The position numbers were made by a program, and so were the translations under genes. The notes beneath the pieces are model-generated. The model made no database searches. It was not told the DNA's origin and was given only the letters and a program-made list of their open reading frames with translations. DNA of 64,000 nucleotides from Vanessa cardui (taxonomy: Eukaryota; Arthropoda; Insecta; Lepidoptera; Nymphalidae), in the NCBI RefSeq assembly GCF_905220365.1, contig NC_061138.1:11981814-12045813 (forward strand). Reading direction: 5' to 3'. Positions 23,030 through 36,424 of the stretch are shown here, piece after piece. Numbering within the stretch: the stretch's first letter is position 1; every line of letters begins with the position of its first letter.

Positions 23030-23324
23030 GTAATTGTCTCACTTCAACGATTATATCGATTGCATGAGCCTAATTATATACTTACCTAATCTAATAAGTA
23101 CCTACTAAAGGTAATCTGTTTAATACATAGTAATCGTATGATACGAATAAACTTTTTACATAGTAACACTGATCGATTCCATGATGTAAAGTAAGTTTAC
23201 GAATAAACCACAACTGCTTATGATGACCATGTATAAAATTTATATGATTAGTTAATTAAGTATTAAAAGTTTCAAAATACATTATCCTGTAAATTGTAAA
23301 CGCTAATAATATAGTAGAAATTAA

Positions 23325-23580
23325 TCAAAATCAAAATATACTTTATTCAAGTGGGCTTTTACAAGCACTTTTGAATCGTTATTTATCAATTAAGTGAAGC
23401 TATCACCGGTTCGGAAAGTAGATTCTACCGAGAAGAACCGCCAAGAAACTCAGTAGTTACTCTTTTTCAACATTAAAAAAAAATACAGTCATGTTAGTTA
23501 ATACAATTATTTAAATTAATATATCCTGCCTGGAAGTCAACAGGTATTAATTCCACGCTTTTTTATCATCTACAAAACCA
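23325..23580 (+). repeat. Dispersed repeat B, copy 2
   Basis: A good copy of repeat B, starting 'aatcaaaatatactttattc' and ending in the 'cctgcctggaagtcaacagg' block. It retains the 'caccggttcggaaagtagattctaccgagaagaacc' core, which is also seen at 54148-54400. Confidence 0.75.
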
Positions 23581-23908
23581 CTATATATTACATACATCAC
23601 TATTAATATATTAAATTATTATTTTGTGGCGAATAAACCTCATACTTTCTCCCAGGAAAATTATTCTTTCACTTCTATGGATATGCTATTTTTATGTTTA
23701 ATTAGCGACCCGCACCGGCTTCGGACGGGTGCAGTTTATATGTAAAGAAAATAATATTATACATAAAATACCTTGAACTCAGTAATAATGTAACTTTCTA
23801 CCATTGAAAACAATTTTAGAATTGTATCATTAGTTCCGGGGATTACCTTTTTTTTTATAATATTAGCATAGATAAAGAGTCTTTGGATTTTTTGAAATAT
23901 GTGTGTGT

Positions 23909-24175
23909 GAGCCGAGATGGACCAGTGGTTAGAACGCGTGCATCTTAACCGATGTTTGCTTATTCAGTTTTGTGTTTATAATTCATCTTGTGCTCGGCGG
24001 TGAAGGAAAACATCGTGAGGAAACCTACATGTGTCAAATTTCATAGAAATTCTGCCACATTTGTATTCCACTAACTTGCATTAGAACAGCGTGGTGGAAT
24101 ATGCTCCGAACCCTCACAAAGGGAACGGAGGCCATAGCCCAAAAGTGGGAATTATACAGACTGTTGTTGTGTTGT
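23909..24175 (+). repeat. tRNA-derived SINE, diverged copy
   Basis: It has the A-box head 'gagatggaccagtggttaga'. The B-box region is damaged ('gatgtttgcttattcag'), so internal Pol III promotion is probably lost. The body and the end 'cccaaaagtgggaattatacagactg' are recognisable. Confidence 0.85.
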
Positions 24176-24582
24176 TGAAATATGTGTAGCCTACTTCATG
24201 TCTTTCTCTCTTGCGTCTGTATCATCTATATTTGTTTGTATATTAATGATTACTTCACCAAGATTTTTCAAGCCTTTGTTCTTTTTGTAAATTTAATGTT
24301 TTGTTAACAATTACCAGCAAATATCGCTTCACAGCGCTAACAATGGTACTGAGGCATTGTTGAAAATAAATGGAAGCCTTGAAAATGTTGAATAGTAAAA
24401 CGAGCGAGCGGCAACGGGCAAAAGAAAGAAATATCACTATTGTGCAATACTAAAAATCTGTTTATAGGTAATTGAAATAAATTTTTAAGGTTGGATATAT
24501 AAAAAAGAGCTTTATTGAATTTGTAAGTATGTCGACTTCGGTCACGGCGACCAGTCTCAAACAAGACTAGACTACAAAACGT

Positions 24583-24760
24583 ACAGTCTGTAAATTTTCC
24601 ACTGCTCGGCTAATTCTTCTGTGGAGAAGTTTGGGATTATATTCCACTACGCTGCTCTGAGGCGTTTTGGTGGATTCACATGTGGCACAATGTCGTTGAA
24701 CTAAGACACATGCAGGTTTCCTCACGATGTTTTTCTTCACCGGCGGGCACGACATATTAC
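24583..24760 (-). repeat. SINE, minus-strand copy lacking the tRNA head
   Basis: It begins with 'acagtctgtaaattttccac' and runs to 'cgatgtttttcttcaccggcgggcac', where it stops before the tRNA-like portion. A 5' truncation is typical of incomplete reverse transcription. Confidence 0.8.
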
Positions 24761-25870
24761 ATTGCACAAGTGTTTGCGCAAATATAGACACTCTCATTAT
24801 CTGATAGGACGTGATCGGAAAGAATGTGAGGAACAGTTGATATTTCTTACGTAGAGATTGTCTATGGGTGATGCTGATTACTTACTATCAAATGGCCTAT
24901 ATGTTAGTCTTATCTATATTATAAAAAGTTCATAAATGTAACGTCAATATATACTAACTAAAAAGTACATTATGTATGAGTGATTTCAAACTCTCTATCG
25001 TAACAATTAAGTCGACATACTTGTTAGTTAAATGGAATTTTATACTTTAAACAACTTAAGAATTGAATTAAATTATCTAAATCTCTCTTTCATTTAAGTA
25101 GTTAATTACACGAATTAACTTATAATTAGCGATCTACGTTACTATAGGCATTGGTTAAGTTTTATACGTACGTGTATATAATACGCTTTTACAAATTTGA
25201 TCTGTCAGTAACGGAAGTGATGGAATCTGCTAATTCAAATTTATTGATCGAAGTGCGATAGTTTTACTCTTATTCTGATATACTTCCGGTTCGATTCGTT
25301 CAGAATTTTACTTTTTTTTACACATGTCTTTATTTATAGTACCGTTAATTCGTATCATAAATAATCTAATGACAATATGTGATTTGAAGAAACGTTTTTA
25401 AAAATATGAATAGTTCTGTTTACTAAATACTGTAGAAGATGAAAATAATTTAATAAATTAAGTAATATCTTAATCAGATAGGATTGCTTAATAAAACTAT
25501 AATTATTTTTAAATGACAATATTTTGTAACTTCTACAATTATGTATTGCTGAATTAATTATTTTGGCTGACAATTTAAATGCACAAGAATTAAATTGTTT
25601 ATAGTATGCAATTTTTTAAATGTAGTAAGTTTTGTAACGTAGCGCGAAATTAAAACAATTGGCAGTCAACTCTTAATCGATTTTTTTACTAATACCTCTT
25701 TTAATAAAAGAAATCGTCGATACTCATAAGTCAACAATCATAAAAAAGTATCTGTGTACGTATTTAAGTAGTGTTTTCTTGATCTTAAACTATTTTTTGG
25801 TAAATCTGCTGAGTTGTTAATAATAATCATTTATATTCTATCACCGACTTTACAGTTCTAATGCGTCTTG
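24761..25870. other. Gene-free intron sequence
   Basis: AT-rich LPCAT intron 2. No repeat or coding segment recognised. Confidence 0.5.
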
Positions 25871-26789
25871 CGGCCGTTTTCAATAATCTACCTATTCCTT
25901 GTTTCAGTAACTAAAGATAACCAAATCTATCCTTCTGCCTTTATTTTGTTTTCAATTACCTATCGACGGATAGCATTTCCTACCGAAACTAGCTATCTGT
26001 CATCGAGCGGGCAGATAGCTTACAAGACATAGGACCGCTCATACAATTCGTGGCTACCTACGTTTCTATATACGTTTGACGTTACTCTCGGATAGACGAA
26101 GCTATCTCTAGTAACGTCAATCGCTTATCCGTCAAATTCGGCCGATCGACTTGAAATTTTAAATTTGTAATTGCTCTAATTTTTATTACTGACGGAATAT
26201 TGTAGCAGTGATGATAGTGATATGGAATTATTACAAATTTTGAATGATTATGATACAGATACAGAAAGCGACAGTGATTCCAATATTGTGCGATCACAAA
26301 AGAAGTATAAGCCACGAATAAATTACATGAATAAACTAAATGTTTACGAATTAGCATATCAGACTGAGTAAAGGTGCTGTAAATGAATTCAATAATAAAA
26401 AAATAAATAGATAATTAAGCAAACACAAATTGATAACCAACTGAAAACCAAAATTGAAACTTCAAACTGTCAACACGTTTCGTTACCTAATTACATTATG
26501 ATATTTTATTTTTATTAAAATTAATTTATTACTCAATTTTAAATAGTAAACAAATAAAAAATAAATATATGAAAAACAAATTTTGAGCGTGACATTGTTT
26601 CGTGGTTATCGTAAAACGAAACATTCAAAGAAGCTAAGATAGGTGAGAGGGAAAAGTAATCTATCGTTTGTCGAAGATAAATAGCATTATCCTTGGTTGT
26701 GAAACGCGTACTAACAAGAGATAAATTCTATGTGACAATCGGGGATAGCGATCTATCTGTAATCTTAGATAGGTAACTGAAAACGGGCG
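25871..26789 (+). mobile_element. Harbinger-like element, internally deleted relative
   Basis: A 919-bp element with the same ends as 17670-19207, in the opposite orientation. It begins CGGCCGTTTTCAATAATC and ends with the complement of CGCCCGTTTTCAGTTACC. It keeps the acidic start of the transposase ('tgatagtgatatggaatta' through 'gcgacagtgattcc' and 'aagaagtataagccacg') and both terminal thirds, but lacks the rest of the coding region. Flanking bases are TTG on the left and TTA on the right, a decayed or mutated target duplication. Confidence 0.75.
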
Positions 26790-27304
26790 TTAATGATAAG
26801 AACAATTGTGTGTGGAAGACAGGTGCAAGGGTCTCATTCTAGGATAGCATCTATTTATTTATTAAATATTAAATTAAATAGATGTAGTTTAATTTAAAAT
26901 ATATTTCATATTTTAAACAAATAGACATTATGGGATATTACTTATCTATGTTTACCTTGACCATCAATAAGTATATTAAGTGTAATGCCTCTACATTTAA
27001 TAAAAGAATTTCAGTTCGAGTTTGAGTCTATAGTTTAAGCCCTGGATGAAAAAATAAATCCGCTAAGACGTTTCATTGGATTCCTTAACTCTTAAAGTCT
27101 TAAGAATCTTCCATCGCACGAACGCGATTTAATCGGTTAAAAGAAAAATGAGGTAGACTGTTGAAGTAATGTATTGTTAGTCCCATCATCCAAGCCATCT
27201 TTTAGTATAATCTTAACCAAACCAACAGTCTGTATTTCTAAATTCAAACGTTGTCAACGTTTAGTTTTTCTTGCGCTAAAAAGAAAACGTAGGCATTTAA
27301 AACG

Positions 27305-27617
27305 TATAGTTCGACACAATTTAGATGTAGCATCGGCAAAATTCGTAAAACTGATCGCATCCGAATTAGGCACTCCATCCCAAATTATCAATATTTATTT
27401 CTTATGTGAATATGATCTTTACACAAACGTAACAACGTGTAATATCAGATGACTTAATATATTCTTCAATTTGACACGTCGATTTGCTGTTTCGGGTTGA
27501 ACTACGAATAGCGTGTCGAATGGCGCGATAGGGAGCTATTTCTATTGGTTGTGTAAATAGCCAGTAATCGATTATATGAATTTTGCCGATGCTAAATCTA
27601 ATTTGTGTCGTACTATA
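27305..27617. mobile_element. Inverted-repeat MITE, family A, copy 2 (inverted)
   Basis: It begins TATAGTTCGACACAATTTAG and ends CTAATTTGTGTCGTACTATA. Inside, the text is the reverse complement of copies 1 and 3 ('gcgcgatagggagctatttc', 'attggttgtgtaaat'). It is more diverged and about 30 bp shorter. Confidence 0.75.
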
Positions 27618-28904
27618 TAAAGTTATATACGAAATTCTAATACATATTAAATGATTATACATATTTGCTTTATGGATTGATCAATGTCAATCTAGTTTAC
27701 AAAGTGACGTTTCGTTTGGCCTTCGCGTCGCATTTGAAATGGAACCATTATAAGGCCCCGCGACACGCTAGGACACCCAACTGCTTTTGGAATTGGCCTT
27801 ACCTGCCCGATTTTCGGCCTTATCGAAATGTTAATTTTCAAAAAAAAAAATAGTTTTTATTCAATGACGTAACTGATTTTCTAATTAATGGCAATAAATT
27901 ACGATCAGTTCTTTGCGTGATAAAGTAATAAGTAAATTTTCATGCAATTTTCTATTTTTATTCTATTAGTAGTCTCCTTCGGTTTCGCTCGTATTTTAAG
28001 GATTGGTTGTAAGGTGATAGGTATGAAAAACGTCCTTGCTCAGACTTTAAACTTTGTTTATACCCAACTAATTTGTTTTCCGTAAAACTTCGCATTTATT
28101 CGAAATATTTTTTAGGAATTTCGAAACCTATTACATTTGTAGGTTTAGTTTTCATTTCACTCTAAACCGCAAATTGCTCATCAAATTTTGGTACCAAAAT
28201 GTCATTTAAATGTACTCGTATGTTATTGTTAAATGACGTTTTAATTTTTAATATCAAATAATATACCAATTCAGTCAGTATTGTCTACGGCTTCAGCTTT
28301 TCATTTTTTTCTTATACGTAATAAAACTTTAACACGCCAACAACATTTTCTGCTTTCTAAAATTAATTATTTGTTAAATTGTAACAAAGTAGTAAATTGC
28401 AATTAATAATCCTCTTCAAAATGAGACCATAACCGATTTTAATGTGCAACTAACGCCCCATAATCACTGGGACAAAAGTCGCCTTCCCCTATTAATATAT
28501 AAGATTTTATCAAGCTAGTTTCTCGTGTGAAAGAGCGAGAGACATACAGACAAAGTTACATTGTTTTGTAATGTATAAAGTTTATTGCTGTATCAGTAAA
28601 TTCCATCATTCATCATAACTTAAGTATGCACCGTTCGAATGTACACCGACAGTAATGGCGTTGTATTTGTACAATATTATTGTATTTTCTTTCTGTGTTT
28701 CCATGGTAATACATATGGCCTTTTGTACTTAAAGAAATAGTAAAGCTGAAACGTCTTAATCCTTTAGTCGAAATGGGATAAATTAAACCATAATACTGGT
28801 AAATTGCTTAATGAATCACGTGAAATGGTTTGTAGTTTTCAATACCAAATGCGTAGAGCGTAGCTAACTTTCTTCTTTTTTCCCTTAGGATGTTTTTTTA
28901 TAGT
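27618..28904. other. Gene-free intron sequence
   Basis: No coding segment recognised. A short GC-richer block at 27700-27820 gives an ORF with no recognisable domain. Confidence 0.45.
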
Positions 28905-29055
28905 ATAGTTTGGTGGCTGACCTAATGGACCACCTAATTGTAAGAGGTCACCATCGTCTATTAAGTCATCGTCTATTAGTAAGAAATATTAACAATTCCT
29001 TACATCGCCAATGACCCACCAACCTTGGGAACTAAGATGTTATGTTTCATGTGTC
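28905..29055 (+). repeat. LINE 3'-tail fragment C
   Basis: It shares 'tggtggctgacctaatggaccacct', 'catcgccaatgacccaccaacc' and 'ttgggaactaagatgttatgt' with the fuller copy at 45825-46130. Confidence 0.6.
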
Positions 29056-32000
29056 TGTAGTTATAGATCGGCGCAGTATGTATTTTATAACACAATATAA
29101 ATATTTCATTATTTTATATACATCAATGAAGTCCTTCATTTTTTCTTTCATTCTTCTTTGTTGTTCGTCATTTGTTCACATCAATCTCTATCAATATTCC
29201 TCCTCACATACTCCTTCCATCTCTTAGGTCGTCCCCTTATCCTCCTTAACTACTTTTTGTTACATAGCCAACTTTATGTCAAAGATATATGTATATTTTT
29301 AGTAACTAGAAGCGAGGTAACACAAATTATAATCACAATTCAATACTGCAAACTTCAATAATAAAATAACATCCAGTAAAATAAAAATGAGTTCTGTGAT
29401 CGCAATCATGACCAACACTCCTTTTCACCATCCTCCGTACAATACCACATATGACAAGCAAATGTCATGTTACATCTGAATTATTTTTGTCGGGTGGCTT
29501 TTGACGACGCATAAGAACTCCTTACAGATGCATAAAAACTCTTTACAGTATCCTCATTTGAAAAAACCATTGAGGATTTATTTTGTAACTGAAATATATT
29601 CGAATGCAAGTAACTTTTGAAATGAGAACAATCATTGATGACATCTATTGTGCGACGAATGTAAAACATTTACGAATGTTCAATATAAAAACGAATGTTT
29701 CTATGCGGATACGAATTGTTTATCTATTGAGTTGATACTTTGAACGGTTGTTATTGGCACTTGCATGAATATTTCTGGCATACTAACAATACGCGAGAGA
29801 CTTATCGGATAGTGGTTAACTGAAAGATTTGAAGCGGCCTTGTTACGCGTGCCAGACATTTTATAAAGTAAAAGAAAAAAGTCCAATGAGGTCCAATTAG
29901 AATAGGGAATGCTTGAGCTGCTTAATGTTTTGTAACTGAAGATTGGGAAGGAAATTTTATTATTTTATTGTAATGACGATCATTTGAATCCGTACTTTTG
30001 GATCCCTCGTAAATAAGGTTTTTTTGGTTCGAGAAGATTCTTGCTGCTTCGTGACCTACTAAGTACCCTTGCTCTATAAATGTGAGATGTCAGTATCTGT
30101 CTGTTAGCACAATACCGATGGTAGTACAATTTGATACTGAGGGATCCTGTGACTTGGATAATGTCGTATACAGGTTAAAGCAATGATGTTCTAGTAAACA
30201 GATATGTCATTAACGCGCAAAAAGTGAAGACTAGAAAACGTCCTAATTGGGACGTTTGCCTTAAGTCGTTTTCATCATATTTATGCCAGTAATACGTTAT
30301 AATACATCATAATTATGTATTAATACGTTTTGCGTAATTAAAAATCTAGTTATCTCTTTTACTTATTGTTTTTATCAAGCTATCCTTTTTACTTGTAACG
30401 AAATGTAAAATAAACGGTTCCCGGCGCGGCACACTTCTTTCTGTTGTTTAGTATGGGTATAACATATCTGTATACCATATCTGTTTATTAGAATATCATT
30501 GGGTTTAAGAAAATTTCGACGCGGTTACTTGCGTTGAATAATCAGCAGATTACCTATTTCCAGGTAATGCGTCTCTTAATTTTGTCCTACAAGGTTGGTT
30601 TTGTAGAGCGTGGCGTATCGAATTGAGGCAATGCTGAGTGGCGCAATATTGCGACGGATGAATTATAATTGATATTTCAAGGATTCGGACGTCTTAATAG
30701 ATGGAATAGTTAATTTCAAAATAAATATACATCTACATTAGGATTCCGATTTGTATAGTTTCATATATAAGCTAATACCAGTATCAAACGGTAAGGTTAT
30801 TTATCATGCTCATATACACTTTAAATAAATATGATGATGAAGTATATTATTCTGTATAATCATAATTTATACCACACACAAATTGAACAGTAACGTACAG
30901 TTTCATGCTTTTAAAAGCGTTACATCTAAAACCTGCTAGTGTTTTGTAGAAGACCCTCTAGCACCACTCATTAGCTGATTTGAAATCAGCATTGTATGTC
31001 TGTACGACTTGAAGAAAGTGTTTTTGCAATTACAGGCATAAGGTCTTAAATGGTACATCCTCATTTCGGATACCTTGACTCAAACATCAATTCAGTACAA
31101 TTGAAATTTGTATAGTCCTCAGACATAGAAAATAATTTCTGTGCTTTAAGATTTGATAGAAAAAAAAAATCCATGCTTGGCTTTTGATAGGCTAAAATGT
31201 GCGTTGGTTTATGAAAAAAAAAAAAATCTTTAAAATTCGAAACCGATGGTAAACTTGAGTAAAAATTTAGTCTAAATTATATGACAGGCAGGCTAAATTA
31301 ATTATTTAAGTGCTACTCGGTCTACTTCAATGGAGTACACTCGAATTTGCATTAAATACACAAGTTTTAATTAAAATTAAGTATAAGTGAAAATGAATGT
31401 GGAACGAACAATTTCGCTTGAGCGATTAAATAATTTTCTTAATTTTAATTATCTACCTAAAATTTTGAGATATTTTATAACTGTATTTTGTTTAAAAAAG
31501 AGCAAAAAAGAGAAAAAAAAAACTGATTTCTTTTAAATTCAGCGATCTTAAATATTTCACTATTGGGCAAACACCGTATCTTTAGGCGTTTTAAAGGTCG
31601 TTCTATCACCCTACTCCTTTGTGGCAAATTTACACTCGACACACTCTGATTATAAAAACAACTAGCGCTTCGTCGTTAATCACTGGCGGCTTGATTATTT
31701 TCGACATGTTTAACAATTGACAATTAGTTTACACAAAAGCCTCTAATGTGATGTCGTAATTAAACAAATTCTGAAGTATATTTAGTATCAGTATTGCATC
31801 TGTGCGAAGCCGGGGCGGGTCGCTAGTTAAATATACTTTTTACTAAAAATAATCGTATTTCTCGTATAGGAAATATAAGTGTAAAACTAATTTAGCTTGA
31901 CCCGGTCTGAGTAATGAGTTAAACTCAGTGGCTCGTGTAGGCTAGACTTTCTTGTGTTGCTTGATTTTATGACGCATATATAATATGAATGGTAATTTAC

Positions 32001-33055
32001 TATTATTTTAGCACATTTCCCTGAGCACGAAGTTATTGTATATAATAACGGTAAATATATTGCGTGTTTTAAAATAAATCTCCTGACATAGTTATCCTAT
32101 CGTCTTGGTAAAATTACCAAGAACGGATACTTGACATACTCTTTTATAGAACAATCTTAAAAAAGGATTTTTGTTGACTGGCAACACTTTTCTGACAATT
32201 CAATTTTGACATGTCTATGATAATTTTAGTTCGTGTACATTTTTGTTCCTTCTTGTAAGTACGCTGTAGTTAACACTAGGTAAATACAATGTATTCTAGG
32301 CAAGAGTAAAGACAAATATATAATTTTTACATTGAATTAACGTGCTATAATTGTTCGAGGTCTTAAATATTTAGTGTACAGAGCAGAAATAGATTTAAAA
32401 AAAGACAAGAATATAAAATACCTAAAACAATTTAGTGTCAAAGCAAACTTCGAATATATTTTAACATAAATAAATCACCAATTCATAGATATTGAAGTAA
32501 ACAACATACTCAGTTAAACTTACAAGTGTAAAATAAAACAAAATAGAATAAATACTTTTTAACAAATTGCAAGTCGCGCCAAAATCGACCTTACAGTTCT
32601 CGGCCAACGAAATGGCGGTTTGATACAATTTCGCGCGCTTTTGTTTTTTTTTTTATTTGTCTTGTCAGATGTATAGAAGATAAAGGAATCTCCTTAATAT
32701 ATAGTATTGATTATAGAATCGAGAAATAATTGGTAATTTATTTACGAATTTTATCTCATTATTATAATACCTTTTACGGTGTAAAAATATTTAAACTGAT
32801 TACATTATTCTTGATACTTGTACATTGAGTTGTAATGTCGGCGTAAATAGCAAAACATTGAAGATTTCTGCGTATCCGATGGTACAATGATCAAAATCGA
32901 TTGAGGCGTAAACGTACGCAGGCATTATTACGGCTTCTTACTGTGGAAAGCAACCTCATTGCACCCTTTATGTGCTTAATATTCGAATTGACGACTTGTA
33001 AGATTTCATTTCGTTTTTGCTGCTCACGTTTATATTGTTAGTAAAGGAAATATAT
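29056..33055. other. Gene-free intron sequence, 4 kb
   Basis: AT-rich LPCAT intron 2. A 35-bp remnant at about 31800 ('gtgcgaagccggggcgggtcgctagtt') is the end of a LINE-type tail. Otherwise I recognise nothing. Confidence 0.5.
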
Positions 33056-33249
33056 GTACAGTCAGAGTAAGAAAACCTTCGTCAGTTTTCAAATTAATTT
33101 CTTTGACAAGTCTTAAACTTTTTGTACCTTTGGAATTTAAACATCAAATAATTGCGACGCAATATGTCATTCTCAATCGGTAAAGCAGATTATCGCCCAT
33201 ACCGAAAATTGATCTTAATGTGACGAATCTTTTCTTACCCCGACTGTAC
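33056..33249. mobile_element. Inverted-repeat MITE, family D, copy 1
   Basis: 194 bp. It starts GTACAGTCAGAGTAAGAAAA and ends TTTTCTTACCCCGACTGTAC, giving inverted repeats of about 20 bp with few mismatches. A copy in reverse orientation lies at 37514-37712. It is non-coding. Confidence 0.75.
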
Positions 33250-33339
33250 GAAGATACATAAGTTAAAATGTTTAAAAAAACTTTTGTATGAAAACTATGT
33301 AAAATGGTTTTCGTAGCATAGTACGTACTTTACTATTCA

Positions 33340-33445
33340 TCATCATCATCATCATCAACAGCCTATTTTTGTCCACTGCTGGACATAGGCCTCTCCCAGT
33401 GCACGCCACTGTGGTCTTTCTCCAGCTACTCGCATCCAGCTCTTA
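33340..33445 (+). repeat. Dispersed repeat with (CAT)n start
   Basis: A run of CAT triplets at 33340-33356 leads into 'cagcctatttttgtccactg' and 'gctggacataggcctctccc', then 'cagtgcacgccactg'. It is the best-preserved of three copies (see also 16843 and 57295). Confidence 0.65.
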
Positions 33446-33984
33446 AAATATAAATTACTTTACTATTAAAATATTATAATTAATTATTAACAAAAATGCT
33501 TTAATATATAGCCAATATTATGGTCTGCGCGTGCATCACAAAGTACTGAGTGGAATTTTAATGAACACTTTTTTTATAAAAACGAAAACAGTTAAGGCTG
33601 TTCAGGTCAAAATTATTCTCATTGCTCATAATCCAACTTTCATCTAGTTGTATAATTTACAACGTCAACTTCAAAATGGCTATAATTATATGTAGTCTAA
33701 ATTAAAAGACAAAAGTGATGCTAGAAATTTATACTTGATAATTCATTTAAAAAATGAAATAGTAAACTTTGATAAAATTTAATGTACCAACAATTTTGTT
33801 GTTTTTTTATTGCTTCAAATATTACTATTACAATAAAAGAGGAATCCAAAAGTATATTTTTTTTAAGTTTAGCACAAATTTACTTTCGTTTTTACATCCG
33901 CTACATATTTGGCTAATATTTTTTTATAGATTCTGTCAATTATTGATATGCAGCTATAAAAAATATCAAAATGAAACTTAAAAT

Positions 33985-34135
33985 AGGTTTTATTCAATTA
34001 GGCTCATGGAAGCACTTTTAAATCGTCATGTTAGAGTTGCATCTATTTTCCGAAATGCTAGTAAGTTAAAACATAAATAGATTTAACCCAGAAGAACCAG
34101 CAAAACCTTAGTGGTTACTCTTCCACCATTTTTAT
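33985..34135 (+). repeat. Dispersed repeat B, diverged copy
   Basis: The blocks 'ggttttattcaattaggctc', 'gaagcacttttaaatcgtca' and 'cccagaagaaccagcaa' follow the repeat B order with many changes. Confidence 0.5.
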
Positions 34136-34324
34136 TACAGAGTATGATTAATGTCAGCCATTTGTACACGTACAATGACCTAACTTAGGAGTCAGGGTTG
34201 ACCAGAGACTGACGTTTAATTATGGTATTGGGTATTGCAACACAGTATACTCAGGAGTTATTAATAACAGTCAATTTGCCTACTTGATATTTTGCACTTT
34301 TCTATGAATTATTGACATAAGTAG

Positions 34325-34575
34325 ATTAAGATTTGGAGGAATGAGGATCATGTTGTAGGGAAGGTCTTGAGCGTGGATGTGGATGGATATAAATGTAGGT
34401 AACGACCAAATAAACGTTCGATGTATTGTGTCCAAGACGATATGGCTGGAAAGAATGTTACATGTGAGGTGACTTCTGATAAGGGGTATGGAAGAACATT
34501 CTGCGCGATCCCAAGTAAAATTGGGATAGGGGAAGGAGGGTGATGAAGTATATTAAAATTTCGTATCTGATATGT
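34325..34575 (+). pseudogene. Non-LTR retrotransposon reverse transcriptase, C-terminal remnant
   Basis: The text 'ggatcatgttgtagggaaggtcttgagcgtggatgtggatgg', and later 'tgtccaagacgatatggctggaa', repeats the coding remnant at 40890-41084 (VIRKVLSMGVDG...CVKDDM), followed by the decayed end of the ORF. It is the C-terminal tail of an RTE-like LINE polyprotein, broken by indels. Confidence 0.55.
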
Positions 34576-34902
34576 TCATTATCTAAATACCACATTGACT
34601 GGAGGCTTATATGCAAGATCTCAAAATCCTAGTTTAAATTATCTTCAGGTCGATAAAGGTTATTGATCGGACAAAATTGTTAAGAAACCTGAGTGGCACA
34701 ACAAATTTGGGATCAATGTTGGGAAATCGACTGCAAGTGACGGTTACAATATGTCCTGTAAATTCCTGATAGCTTGTATACCTGTGTGTTGTTAAAACTA
34801 TGTATACGATTATTCTACTTTTTTTGTTTAATTTGATTGTAACTTGAACCTTGTAAGGTTAGACCGGATTGTACTGAATTTAGATTCGTTTTATATTCGT
34901 TA

Positions 34903-35204
34903 GAGTCGAGATGGCCCAGTGGTTAGAACGCGTGCATCTTAACCGATGATTGCGGGTTTAAACCCAGGCAAGCACCGCTGATTCATGTGCTTAATTTGTC
35001 TTCATAATTCATCTCGTGCTCAGCGGTGAAGGAAAACATCGTGAGGAAACCTGCATGTGACAAATTTCATAGAAATTCTGCTACATGTGCATTCCACCAG
35101 CCCGCATTGGAACAGCGTGGTGGAATATGTTCCAAACCTTCTCCTCAAAGGGAGAGGAGGCCTTTAGCCCAGCAGTGGGAATTTCAGGCTGTTGTTGTTG
35201 TTGT
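34903..35204 (+). repeat. tRNA-derived SINE, full-length reference copy
   Basis: The best copy for defining the family, about 300 bp. It has a tRNA-like head with A box 'tggcccagtggttagaacgc' and B box 'gggtttaaacccaggca', a conserved body, a purine-rich 'gggagaggaggcctttagcc' motif, and a 3' end 'ggctgttgttgttgttg' that ends in GTT repeats. Confidence 0.9.
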
Positions 35205-35329
35205 AGATTCGTTTGTAGTTTAAAGGGGTATAGATGTGGCGGTGCGAATGATGATTTACTTCGCAATTTTTACTATAACTTATTAATTCTGGATTCTGTA
35301 TTAGGCAGTTTTTGTTATATTGAGTGGTT

Positions 35330-35555
35330 GGGGGAGTCGTTGCACACATCGCATCATTCCTCATTACATCAGCTATCTACCGGTAAAAGTCTCATCAAAA
35401 TCGGTCCAGCCGTTCCAAAGATTGCCCAGAACAAATAGACAGACAGACAAGAGTAACAAAAAATGTTACTTTGGTACATGTACCGTGAATACATTTAGTC
35501 AAAAGCAGTTATTCAATATTACAACAGGCAGTCCAATTCTATTATATGTATAGAT
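35330..35555 (+). repeat. RTE-type LINE 3' tail
   Basis: The ordered blocks are 'ctcattacatcagctatcta', 'gtaaaagtctcatcaaaatc', 'ggtccagccgttccaaagat', 'agacagacagacaagagtaac', 'tgtaccgtgaatac' and 'tccaattctattatatgtat'. The copy at 59015-59295 has the same order. Confidence 0.6.
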
Positions 35556-35909
35556 ATTATGTACTATATCATCATGATCAGTTTAATGGTAATGCTTAAA
35601 AGACGTGTAATTGTGACAAACAGACAGTCACTTTTGTGTTTGCAACTTCAGGATACTGGGAACAAGAGCAAAGTACAATCTCTGTAGTTAACTCTTTCTC
35701 CATGTTCCGATGTAACAGTTTGACAATTTGAAGTGCAGAGAAAGTACCGCCTTCTTAAGATAAGGTCTAGTTGAACGTAGTTTTAACATTTTCCGTTACC
35801 AAGCGTGACGTACTACGGAATATGTATTTGTTCTCATTTGGCTACCGTTAAACAAATAAATTAATAAGCGTTATGTATCAAATGTGTCTTGGTCTACTAT
35901 TCAATGCTG

Positions 35910-35913
<4 letters not shown>

Positions 35914-35994
<81 letters not shown>
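35914..35994. repeat. (AT)n microsatellite, about 40 units
   Basis: An uninterrupted alternating TA run of about 80 bp inside LPCAT intron 2. The ORF track-like IYIY reading of this tract is meaningless. Confidence 0.97.
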
Positions 35995-36424
35995 TACAGA
36001 ATTTGTTTATTCACATCACATTAGAAACTTCTAAAATTATCAGTGTCTCTTTTCATGTATTATATAAAAACCGTCCTCTTTAATTAATCTAGCTATTAAA
36101 AAAACAGTATTAAAATTCGTGGCGTAATTTTAAAGATCTATTAACAACTAAGAACATAAACACAGACAGCGGTAATCGACTTTGTTTTATACTATTTTCT
36201 TATTAAATGCAGTCATATATGAGTCTTTTTGGCATTTTTATGAAATACTCAGACGACCTTTTTTTCTGGAATTACGCCTTCACGCGTTTCCCTCACAAGA
36301 TGTATGCCCTCGCCAGCGCTGAAGGCATTGAAATAACCAGTAAACTAGCGGTACCCACTACGTCTTATCGGAGACGTTACAGATTGCTTACGCATACTAC
36401 CATTATGACACTGTCTAGTATAAC

